DNA of 10,246 nt, taken from NCBI GenBank assembly GCA_000436795.1, contig HF993178.1:1-10246 (forward strand). Reading direction: 5' to 3'. The translations under genes and the position numbers were made by a program. The notes beneath the pieces are model-generated. The model was given only the letters and a program-made list of their open reading frames with translations. It had not been told where the DNA came from and did not search any database. Position 1 is the stretch's first letter. The number at the start of each line of letters is the position of its first letter. This document shows, one piece after another, positions 1 to 5,016 of the stretch. Source of the stretch: Bacteroides sp. CAG:1076. GTDB taxonomy: Bacteria; Bacteroidota; Bacteroidia; Bacteroidales; Bacteroidaceae.

Positions 1-20
1 CAATAACATAGTGCCCCCAT

Positions 21-67
21 ATTATATTGTCAGGACATAGTATTATGCCAATATAATGCCCTGACAA
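21..67. repeat. overlapping inverted repeats near the left edge
   Basis: An 8-bp inverted repeat, TTGTCAGG at 27-34 and CCTGACAA at 60-67, brackets 25 bp. A second one overlaps it: ATTATATTG at 21-29 is the reverse complement of CAATATAAT at 49-57. There is no T-run typical of a terminator. It lies past the last leftward ORF and could be a recombination or protein-binding site; the role is unknown. Confidence 0.4.
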
Positions 68-168
68 AACAATATCCTAATGCTCCAAATAGTATGATGT
101 AAAAATCTGAACAACATAGCCCGGAAAAATCCATCACCATTATCTGATAATGGATATTTCTGAGCCAT
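43..168 (-). CDS. possible 41-residue hydrophobic peptide
   Basis: This short ORF starts with ATG at 166-168, 10 bp after the stop of the 130-residue gene upstream, behind a purine-rich AAGAAGAAG that could serve as a ribosome binding site. It reads MAQKYPLSDNGDGFFRAML at the N-terminus, and the C-terminal half is rich in F, L, I and W, so a single membrane-associated helix is possible. The stop codon falls inside the inverted-repeat region at 21-67. I do not recognise a family. Tight spacing and shared strand suggest it belongs to the same transcript, but an ORF this short can arise by chance, and it may be the start of a longer gene cut short by the palindromic sequence. Confidence 0.3.
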   Translation of the reverse strand: MAQKYPLSDNGDGFFRAMLFRFLHHTIWSIRILFCQGIILA

Positions 169-178
169 CTTCTTCTTG

Positions 179-571
179 CTATTTGAAAATCGGATTGGAA
201 AGCAGAATCTTGTAATATACTGTACCTCCCACCTCTATGGGAGCCTTGGCAATCATAAACTGTACGGTCTTCCTTTCCACTTTTGCCTGAAGCATGATTC
301 TTCTGACGATGAATCCGGCAGAGAATCTGGCACACCTTTTATCTTTCCATACAGTGAACCCGTCCTTGTCTGTCGTATGGCAGATATACCATTCTCCCGT
401 ATCCTCATCGTGTGCGAAATTAACCCGTCCTCCACCGAGAATCCCCAGTTCAATAGACATTGTCTTTGATAGGTAAACCGTTCCCTTGCTGTCCATGTTG
501 ATTGTCCGCTTCCCCTGATAAACCACCTGCTGCGGACGTGAGTTCTCCTTGTTATATACTATCAGTGCCAT
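179..571 (-). CDS. hypothetical protein of a mobile-element gene set, 130 aa
   Basis: I do not recognise a named family. The protein is soluble, with no signal peptide or membrane helix. A central part (about residues 23-62) reads NMDSKGTVYLSKTMSIELGI followed by GGGRVNF and DEDTGEWYI. This pattern, short beta strands with a 'G.hyhsk.hs..LGl..G..V.F' rhythm, faintly recalls AbrB/SpoVT-type swapped-hairpin DNA-binding domains. The C-terminal half (about 85-130) has alternating basic and hydrophobic residues. The gene follows the sigma-like gene by 38 bp on the same strand, so the two are probably co-transcribed. Small proteins of this style are common in Bacteroides mobile elements (general knowledge). 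A DNA-binding role is a guess. The ATG at 569-571 is the first in the open frame. Confidence 0.7.
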   Translation of the reverse strand: MALIVYNKENSRPQQVVYQGKRTINMDSKGTVYLSKTMSIELGILGGGRVNFAHDEDTGEWYICHTTDKDGFTVWKDKRCARFSAGFIVRRIMLQAKVERKTVQFMIAKAPIEVGGTVYYKILLSNPIFK

Positions 572-609
572 AAGTTTCTGTTTTAAGGGTGATACAATAA
601 ACTAACGGA

Positions 610-1164
610 TTAGGATATGAATCCTTCTACTGCCAGCATCTGGCTTCTCCATGAGAATCCCCGGTTTGACCGTACTGCATCCATGATCGTGTTTACTTTT
701 CCTGAAATGGCACTTGCCGATATACCCATACATTCACCCAACGCCTTGAATGAAAAGTCTGATTCATAAAAACGCAACGTAAACATCCTGTATTCCTGAT
801 AGGAGAACTTTCTTCTGATAAAGTTAAGAATGTCCTTCACCAGTTTTTCACAGCTGTTCAGGTCATCCGGAGAAAGGAAATCCGCATCTTCCCCACATCG
901 AAGAAAGAAATATTCATCCGGATGGGCATATTTGCTTTCCAGCCTGAACTTGGCCATGAACGCTTTCCTGTAACATCCGATAAAGTATGCTTCATAATCC
1001 GTTATTTCCCTTTCCGGATTCAGCACCTGTTTTCTTACAAACAGATAAGTGTCATGAAAATTGTCCTCATCCAGTGCCCCGTATCTGTCAACGAGATTTC
1101 TTAACCTGTCATAAGACACCGTAAACCAGTCATTGAACCTTTTTTCCACATTGTTCGCTTCCAT
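610..1164 (-). CDS. sigma-70 family-like protein, 184 aa
   Basis: The protein has the outline of a small ECF-type sigma factor. Residues about 8-48 (KRFNDWFTVSYDRLRNLVDR, then an acidic stretch and FHDTYLFV) resemble region 2, which binds core RNA polymerase and the -10 element. Residues about 119-165 end in a helix-turn-helix (FSFKALGECMGISASAISGK) resembling region 4, which reads the -35 element. The length is normal for the class. It sits between an integrase gene and a hypothetical gene, all leftward, so it may control genes of an integrated element rather than a host stress regulon. No anti-sigma gene is visible. It could also be a non-sigma regulator that borrowed the fold, since region 2 is weakly conserved. 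The ATG at 1162-1164 is the natural start. No convincing TAnnTTTG box was found just upstream. Confidence 0.65.
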   Translation of the reverse strand: MEANNVEKRFNDWFTVSYDRLRNLVDRYGALDEDNFHDTYLFVRKQVLNPEREITDYEAYFIGCYRKAFMAKFRLESKYAHPDEYFFLRCGEDADFLSPDDLNSCEKLVKDILNFIRRKFSYQEYRMFTLRFYESDFSFKALGECMGISASAISGKVNTIMDAVRSNRGFSWRSQMLAVEGFIS

Positions 1165-1464
1165 AATCTTCCATTTATTGAGTTATACATGGCCTGCCCG
1201 TGGGTAGGCATTCTTATTTCTTGTGCGTTCTCCAGTTCGTTTTCCGATGATTGCTGCAAGGCTTGCCGTGAAAAAATACGCTCTTGCGCCAGCAAGAGGA
1301 AGATTTTTTCACAGGCAACCAAGCCCCTTCAGGGGCCGCCTTGCGCGATCATTCGGAAAAACAACTATCTTTGCTGCAAGAAATGAGGATGACTTCATCT
1401 TGAAAGCGCCTGGTCTCTGTATATTATTACAGACGGTTATGCAAGGTATAAGATACGTTTATCT
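1165..1464. other. gene-free interval between integrase and sigma-like gene
   Basis: About 300 bp without a credible gene. It holds the long hairpin at 1258-1324, a GCCCC-TTCA-GGGGC stem-loop at 1323-1336, a small inverted repeat TCTGTA/TACAGA at 1416-1433, and a plus-strand TATCTTTG (1366-1373) that matches the Bacteroides -7 box but has no good -33 partner and no gene after it. Several rightward ORFs cross the interval, but their translations look like chance products rich in C, R and F. Confidence 0.6.
1258..1324. repeat. long imperfect hairpin
   Basis: Nested complementary arms are visible: TTGCC/GGCAA on the outside, GTGAAAAAAT/ATTTTTTCAC (10 bp perfect, about 1268-1277 and 1303-1312) in the middle, and CTCTTGC/GCAAGAG (1281-1287 and 1292-1298) around a GCCA loop. 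GGCTT and AAGCC extend the pairing outward. On either strand the transcript would form a stem of more than 20 pairs. The T-run lies inside the stem, so this is not a standard intrinsic terminator, although it could still stop or process the integrase transcript. Confidence 0.6.
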
Positions 1465-2706
1465 CTATAACCCCATCTTGCTCCTTACTATATTCATGTT
1501 GTCCTTCAGGTTCCTGTCCATGACTCTTGCATAATGTTGTGTCATTCTTGTGGATGCATGTCCGAGCATGGCAGACACCTCCTGTAATGGAACGTTGTTG
1601 GCCAGCGTGACGGTAGTAGCAAACGTATGTCGGGCTGCATGCGTGGTCAGATTCTTTTTGATGCCGCAGAAGTCCGCAATCTCCTTCAGGTAGCTGTTTG
1701 CCTTCTGATTGCAGACAACAGGAAGGCATGTCCCTTGTTTAAGACATGTCGGATGTGATTCGTATTTCTTCAGTATTGCCAATGGAACAGGAAGAAGCGG
1801 AACATTTGCTATGGAACTTGACTTTCTTCTTCTCTCCAGCTTTACACGTCCTTTTCTTATCCACCAGTCACCGTTATTGTCCTGCTCCAGATGTTCCGGT
1901 CTCAATGTGGATACATCAGCGAACGCCAGACCGGTGAAGCACGCAAACAAAAAGATGTCCTTGACAAGCTCCAGCCTCGGAATATCAAATTCCCTGTTCA
2001 TTATAGCCTGAAGCTCGTTGTTTGTCAGGAATACCGGATCAGTCTCGTCCTGTTCCATCTTATATCCGTAAAACGGGTCTTTCCGCATCCATTCTTTGGC
2101 TATTGCCATATTGGTGATTTTCTTCAGGCATTTCATGTAGCGGACTATTGTGTTGCGGCACAGTCCGGCTTCTGTCTTCAGGAAAACATCAAAAGCCTTG
2201 ATGAAATCAGGGGAAAGTTCATGGAATGTAATATCATCCTTCTCATAAAAACGTGGCACAAACGTTTCAAGTTTTCTGAGCACATTCTTATAACGGTTGA
2301 TGGTGACGGGAGAATAGTCTATGTCAACAACCTTCTCCATAGAAGAAATTTCTTCTTTGACTGTTCCAAGCAACGTCCGGACAGTTTCATCCTTTCCGAA
2401 CACACGCTTTAATATCGTCTTTGGAGTTATCAGTGCCGATTCAAAGGTCAGTTCCTTGTGCTTTTCGTATGCGCGTGTAGTGAGGGCGGAAATATAGTTG
2501 TTCAGTTCGATGGAAGCCCTGTCTTTTCCTTTGCTGCATCCCTTGGCCGGATTCCAGTTCTTTAATGGAACGCTTCTCTGTATTCTTATTTCTTCATATT
2601 GCCCGTTGATGGTAATCCTCATTAGGATTGGAGCCTCGCCATTTTTCAGCAGTTTTGTTTTCAGAACGAAAAATAGAATGTTCATTGTTCCTTGTTTCAT
2701 GATCAT
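1465..2706 (-). CDS. tyrosine recombinase (integrase), Bacteroides mobile-element type
   Basis: This is a site-specific DNA recombinase of the lambda-integrase superfamily, about 413 aa. It has an N-terminal arm-binding-like domain (FFVLKTKLLKNGEAPILMRI), a SAM-like core-binding domain near residues 120-220, and a C-terminal catalytic domain. Numbered from an ATG at 2727, box II is H363-A-A-R366-H367 in THAARHTFAT, box III is LGH390, and the nucleophile is Y399 in MTQHYARV. The box I arginine is absent: FTGLAFADV carries alanine at 268, as is common in Bacteroides integrases (IntDOT also lacks this arginine). A lysine in RRKSSS (302) is the likely beta-hairpin lysine. I prefer the ATG at 2704-2706, because it forms an ATGA overlap with the upstream ORF and follows an A-rich stretch. 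The gene reads away from tRNA-Phe, so it may belong to an element lying left of that tRNA. Confidence 0.9.
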   Translation of the reverse strand: MIMKQGTMNILFFVLKTKLLKNGEAPILMRITINGQYEEIRIQRSVPLKNWNPAKGCSKGKDRASIELNNYISALTTRAYEKHKELTFESALITPKTILKRVFGKDETVRTLLGTVKEEISSMEKVVDIDYSPVTINRYKNVLRKLETFVPRFYEKDDITFHELSPDFIKAFDVFLKTEAGLCRNTIVRYMKCLKKITNMAIAKEWMRKDPFYGYKMEQDETDPVFLTNNELQAIMNREFDIPRLELVKDIFLFACFTGLAFADVSTLRPEHLEQDNNGDWWIRKGRVKLERRRKSSSIANVPLLPVPLAILKKYESHPTCLKQGTCLPVVCNQKANSYLKEIADFCGIKKNLTTHAARHTFATTVTLANNVPLQEVSAMLGHASTRMTQHYARVMDRNLKDNMNIVRSKMGL

Positions 2707-2912
2707 TTTCTTTTTGAAGTTGCACATTCGGTTATTTCGTCAATCCTGAATTGAGGGGATGGCTGGAGAGAAATGTTAAATTCGGTGGCTTTTATTATTG
2801 CCGGCTCTAAAAAACCACCGATTTTTGTTTCTCTTACTATTATCCGCCTGTAGGTACAATCATTATCATCGGATAAGAAAGCCTTTAGCAGACGTTGTAT
2901 TTCATCCGTCAT
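2703..2912 (-). CDS. possible 69-residue protein coupled to the integrase
   Basis: This small ORF ends in TGA overlapping the preferred integrase ATG (ATGA at 2703-2706), and a perfect Bacteroides -7 box lies about 14 bp before its ATG. Both points support a real translated gene. The product has an acidic, polar N-terminus (MTDEIQRLLKAFLSDDND) and a C-terminal part containing GGFLEPAIIKATEFN. I do not recognise the family. A small excisionase-like or regulatory partner of the integrase would fit the position, but no helix-turn-helix is obvious. The codons for GGFLEPAIIKAT fall in the first copy of a duplicated palindrome, so part of the coding sequence may have come from a repeat. Confidence 0.4.
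   Translation of the reverse strand: MTDEIQRLLKAFLSDDNDCTYRRIIVRETKIGGFLEPAIIKATEFNISLQPSPQFRIDEITECATSKRK
2782..2821. repeat. palindromic repeat, copy 1 (GGTGGC family)
   Basis: The 40-nt element begins TCGGTGGCTTTT and ends AAAAAACCACCGA, so its ends are complementary apart from one missing G. The centre contains CCGGCTCTA. It lies inside the 69-residue ORF. It closely resembles copy 2 at 2995-3032. Confidence 0.6.
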
Positions 2913-2925
2913 TCAGTAGGGTATG

Positions 2926-2933
2926 CAAATGTA
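2926..2933 (-). promoter_or_regulatory. -7 box for the integrase unit
   Basis: On the minus strand TACATTTG matches TAnnTTTG exactly, 13 bp before the ATG of the 69-residue ORF, which implies a very short leader. The spacing to the nearest TTTG is 27 bp instead of about 20, so the -33 element is poor and the promoter may be weak or need an activator. Confidence 0.4.
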
Positions 2934-2994
2934 GAATTTCATCCCTGAAAATGATTCACGCAAATCGTTGAGAATAAGTGAAGTATGGTACATA

Positions 2995-3032
2995 TCGGTG
3001 GCTTTTTCATGGGACTCAAAAAAAGCCACCGA
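2995..3032. repeat. palindromic repeat, copy 2 (GGTGGC family)
   Basis: The 38-nt element begins TCGGTGGCTTTTT and ends AAAAAGCCACCGA, with perfect arms around a centre containing GGGACTC. Its ends and the CTC-A-rich part of its centre match copy 1, 213 bp away, in the same orientation. It lies in the noncoding gap between the integrase unit and the tRNA-Phe terminator. Confidence 0.6.
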
Positions 3033-3086
3033 ATCAGCAATTTTTTATTGCACCAGATTGCATATTTTTGCGGATAGTACATAAAG

Positions 3087-3122
3087 AAAAAACCGCTGAA
3101 ATAACTGTATTTCAGCGGTTTT
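3087..3122 (-). terminator. intrinsic terminator of tRNA-Phe
   Basis: A 12-bp perfect stem (3091-3102 with 3109-3120) and a 6-nt loop are followed, on the minus strand, by a run of T. It starts 24 bp after the tRNA-Phe 3' end. Confidence 0.85.
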
Positions 3123-3145
3123 CATGATTTTTCGTTTTGTAAAAG

Positions 3146-3218
3146 TGGTGCCACCAGGAATCGAACCGGGGACACAAGGATTTTCAGTCCTTTGCTCTAC
3201 CAACTGAGCTATGGCACC
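3146..3218 (-). tRNA. tRNA-Phe(GAA)
   Basis: The 73-nt gene folds as a complete cloverleaf. The acceptor stem is GGTGCCA with TGGCACC, the discriminator is A, the D-arm holds AGCTCAGTTGGTAGAGC, the anticodon loop is CTGAAAA with anticodon GAA, and the T-loop is TTCGATT. CCA is not encoded (AC follows). It has its own promoter (3257-3288) and terminator (3087-3122). Its last 18 nt plus 2 flanking nt recur at 3803-3822, marking this tRNA 3' end as an integrase target sequence. Confidence 0.97.
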
Positions 3219-3256
3219 AATGTGTCGTTGCAAAGAATTTTTCTCGTTTGCGGTTG

Positions 3257-3288
3257 CAAAGGTAAATTAAACTTTTGGAGTATACAAA
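3257..3288 (-). promoter_or_regulatory. Bacteroides-type promoter of tRNA-Phe
   Basis: On the minus strand TTTG (3285-3288) and TACCTTTG (3257-3264) are separated by exactly 20 bp, a full match to the Bacteroides primary sigma consensus. Transcription would begin about 30 nt before the mature tRNA. Confidence 0.8.
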
Positions 3289-3342
3289 TATTTTGGGAAA
3301 GAAATGATGAAAAATATTTTATGTAAATTTTTTCTTTATTTG

Positions 3343-3374
3343 TTTGGCCGTTTCTCAGAATATGCATATCTTTG
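3343..3374 (+). promoter_or_regulatory. Bacteroides-type promoter of tRNA-Pro
   Basis: TTTG (3343-3346) and TATCTTTG (3367-3374) are separated by 20 bp, and the tRNA begins 27 bp downstream. This promoter and the tRNA-Phe promoter sit back to back, so the two tRNAs diverge. Confidence 0.8.
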
Positions 3375-3400
3375 CACCGCAAATCAGAAATGACTGCAAT

Positions 3401-3473
3401 CGGAATGTAGCGCAGTTGGTAGCGCACTACGTTCGGGACGTAGGGGTCGGGCGTTCGAGTCGCCTCATTCCGA
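3401..3473 (+). tRNA. tRNA-Pro(CGG)
   Basis: The cloverleaf is complete. The acceptor stem is CGGAATG with CATTCCG, the discriminator is A, the D-stem is GCGC/GCGC around AGTTGGTA, the anticodon stem is CTACG/CGTAG with loop TTCGGGA (anticodon CGG, reading CCG), and the T-arm is GGGCG-TTCGAGT-CGCCT. CCA is not encoded. Its own promoter and an immediate terminator make it a single-gene unit. Confidence 0.96.
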
Positions 3474-3476
3474 CAG

Positions 3477-3516
3477 AAAAGGTTTAACTCTTCTCTCTGA
3501 GTTAAACCTTTTTTTT
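3477..3516 (+). terminator. intrinsic terminator of tRNA-Pro
   Basis: The arms GGTTTAACTC and GAGTTAAACC surround an 8-nt loop and are followed by eight T. It begins a few bases after the tRNA 3' end. Confidence 0.9.
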
Positions 3517-3520
3517 GTGT

Positions 3521-3767
3521 CTGTTTGCAAACTGCTGTGCCGGTATGTAATCGGGATGAGAGCAGAGGCTGGGATTTTATTAAGCGTGTGGAAGATGGAG
3601 TTTGCTTGAATTGAAAGGGTTGATGGTGCTTGTGAAGTCTTTTGTGGGCATGGATGGTGTTATTTTAAGCTTTGAAGGCGATTGTTTGTTTTTAGAAAAA
3701 GCGAATCTGTAGTTGAAGGTATTTGGGGTGATTGAGTTATGAAAGTGCGGGGTTGTATGTGTGAAAA
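3521..3767. other. gene-free stretch with extreme G over C bias
   Basis: No credible gene lies here. By hand count over 3541-3760 the plus strand has roughly 35% G and 6% C. A leftward 77-residue ORF crosses it (3580-3813), but it starts in the tRNA remnant, reads through a terminator and has a composition (rich in T, P, S, N, K, H) dictated by the skew. The stretch lies between two terminators that point into it. A relic or an unrecognised RNA are both possible. Confidence 0.6.
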
Positions 3768-3770
3768 CAA

Positions 3771-3801
3771 AAAATCCCGATTCGGAAAGAATCAGGATTT
3801 T
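3771..3801 (-). terminator. orphan terminator left by a displaced tRNA-Phe
   Basis: The 13-nt arms at 3771-3783 and 3789-3801 surround a 5-nt loop. On the minus strand all pairs form, one of them a U-G wobble, and a T-rich run follows; on the plus strand that pair is a C-A mismatch. The terminator is therefore built for leftward transcription and sits directly after a tRNA-Phe 3' end whose body is gone. Confidence 0.7.
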
Positions 3802-3802
3802 G

Positions 3803-3822
3803 AGTGGTGCCACCAGGAATCG
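3803..3822 (-). repeat. tRNA-Phe 3' remnant, probable attachment site
   Basis: This 20-bp sequence is identical and in the same orientation to 3144-3163, the 3' end of the intact tRNA-Phe. It covers the last 18 nt of the gene and 2 nt beyond. To its right the tRNA sequence stops at once and AT-rich island DNA begins; to its left is a terminator suited to a tRNA. This is the expected junction when an element integrates into a tRNA 3' end. The complete tRNA should have been rebuilt at the far end of the island, outside this window. Confidence 0.75.
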
Positions 3823-3935
3823 TAATCTAACGATAAGTGGCTGAATATCTTTGATGTATCTTTTAGCTAAAGAAGTAATCTCCCGCTATTGCTCCACCGG
3901 ATTCTTGCAATATTTTGCACAAGGTTGCGTGGATA

Positions 3936-3961
3936 ATTTCCTAGGAACAAAAATAGGAAAT
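3936..3961. repeat. inverted repeat upstream of the rexA-like gene
   Basis: The perfect 8-bp arms ATTTCCTA and TAGGAAAT lie 10 bp apart, about 70 bp before the -7 box of the downstream operon. It may be an operator or a recombinase site. The rest of 3823-4029 shows only a stray TATCTTTG (3846-3853) without a gene behind it. Confidence 0.35.
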
Positions 3962-4029
3962 ATATTGATATTTTCTACTTTTTAATTCATTTTTCTAGAT
4001 ATAAAAGTAGCTTTTTCAGGTATTATTCT

Positions 4030-4037
4030 TATATTTG
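4030..4037 (+). promoter_or_regulatory. -7 box of the rexA-rexB-like operon
   Basis: TATATTTG is a perfect TAnnTTTG. No clear TTTG lies 20 bp upstream, only a T-rich run at 4012-4016. Transcription would start near 4042-4046, just before the ATG at 4048 and about 15 nt before the in-frame ATG at 4060, which favours the second ATG. Confidence 0.5.
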
Positions 4038-4047
4038 TCCTTATTAA

Positions 4048-5016
4048 ATGAATAATTGTATGGCAAATATTCCTCCCAAAAAGCTTACCCTAAGAGCATT
4101 TAGAATAGAGAATCCTAATCTTACCGAAGCTCATTCTGGTATACTAGGGCTGTTACAACAGGTTTTAACCGCTGGATCAATAGCAGCACAACGTCGTATG
4201 ACATTAAATGCAGAAGATCCTGATAGAGAATTGTTGGCAAATTTTATATGGGCTCCTAACAATGCATATTTATTCGGTATGATGCTTCGTGTTATACCAG
4301 CTGACACTGGTGGCGTTATGGATGAACAGTTATTCAACCAACCAACAATAACAATGGCAGATGTAAATGAAGGTAATCCTAGTCAGAGCCAATATAAAGA
4401 TCATTTCTATTTTGCTATAAATAATAATTTTCTGGTTACCAATTTAGCTGGAAACATTAACATTGATCGACTTCAGACATATATAAATTGGCTACTTGAA
4501 AGTGTAAGAGGGGAAAAACTTTTCCAATTTACAGAGTTGACAAAATTACCAGATGGTGTGCCATTAAGTGATATTAAAGACATTCAATTTGTCGGCGGTG
4601 GTAGCATTGTAAGTACAACACCAACAGAAGGTGAGCAAACTACAATTGCAGCAAGATTAGGTAATATAACAAATGGAATTTTAGAGCAATTACTTGGTAA
4701 TGACACAGCTAATTTAGAAAAAATACGTGCAAATCAGCTTGTAGAAGCCAAGTTAGTACTGAAAATAAAAGGGAAAAGTAAAGGGTTGGCTACTGAGGAA
4801 TACAAACGCGTTATGAGTGCACTTGCTACAAATGTAACTAATGATAGCGGTATAGTTGTACGCACTAAAACGGGAAACAAATATACAGGTGCAGCTGTTA
4901 AAGTAAAAAAATCGATTACTGTTCAGTGTGTTGCTCCCAATCGTATTGTGGAAGAACAGTTAAAACAACAAATGGAGCAATTTTTAAGCGAAGTACGAGA
5001 ACTAGAGAATGAGTAG
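4048..5016 (+). CDS. RexA-like soluble protein of a putative phage exclusion pair
   Basis: This 322-residue protein has no signal peptide or membrane helix. Against lambda RexA as I remember it (279 aa), several spaced features agree in order: a strand ending FYFAINNNF (120-128; RexA FLFVEGDTI), an L-rich helix near 141-151, then GEKLFQF-T-E-L (155-164; RexA GERVQIEPL), SDIKDIQFVGGGSI (174-187; RexA DDVMHMHFIGRTTV), ILEQLLG (211-217; RexA ILKVLG), LVLKIKGKSK (236-245; RexA IVIKPKFK) and a charged C-terminal helix. Together with a four-helix membrane partner directly downstream, this suggests a RexAB-like module, in which RexA senses a phage intermediate and activates the channel RexB. The ATG at 4060 (MANIPPKK) is the likelier start. 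The resemblance is by eye and remote; an unrelated two-gene abortive system is the alternative. Confidence 0.5.
   Translation: MNNCMANIPPKKLTLRAFRIENPNLTEAHSGILGLLQQVLTAGSIAAQRRMTLNAEDPDRELLANFIWAPNNAYLFGMMLRVIPADTGGVMDEQLFNQPTITMADVNEGNPSQSQYKDHFYFAINNNFLVTNLAGNINIDRLQTYINWLLESVRGEKLFQFTELTKLPDGVPLSDIKDIQFVGGGSIVSTTPTEGEQTTIAARLGNITNGILEQLLGNDTANLEKIRANQLVEAKLVLKIKGKSKGLATEEYKRVMSALATNVTNDSGIVVRTKTGNKYTGAAVKVKKSITVQCVAPNRIVEEQLKQQMEQFLSEVRELENE

Noticed and set aside
30..335. Leftward 101-residue ORF overlapping the end of the 130-residue gene
   Set aside because: It overlaps most of that gene's 3' end out of frame, and its C, H and R-rich composition looks random. The short ORF at 43-168 is better placed.
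1101..1322. Leftward 73-residue ORF upstream of the sigma-like gene
   Set aside because: It overlaps the start of the sigma-like gene in another frame and runs through the hairpin; its product has no family-like pattern.
1891..2412. Rightward 173-residue ORF and others overlapping the integrase
   Set aside because: They are opposite-strand shadows of a well-conserved recombinase gene, with no domain seen.
3580..3813. Leftward 77-residue ORF
   Set aside because: It starts within the tRNA remnant, crosses an intrinsic terminator and has composition explained by the G/C skew; no recognisable motif.
3803..3822. A functional second tRNA-Phe gene
   Set aside because: Only the last 18 nt of the tRNA are present; the anticodon arm, D-arm and 5' half are missing.
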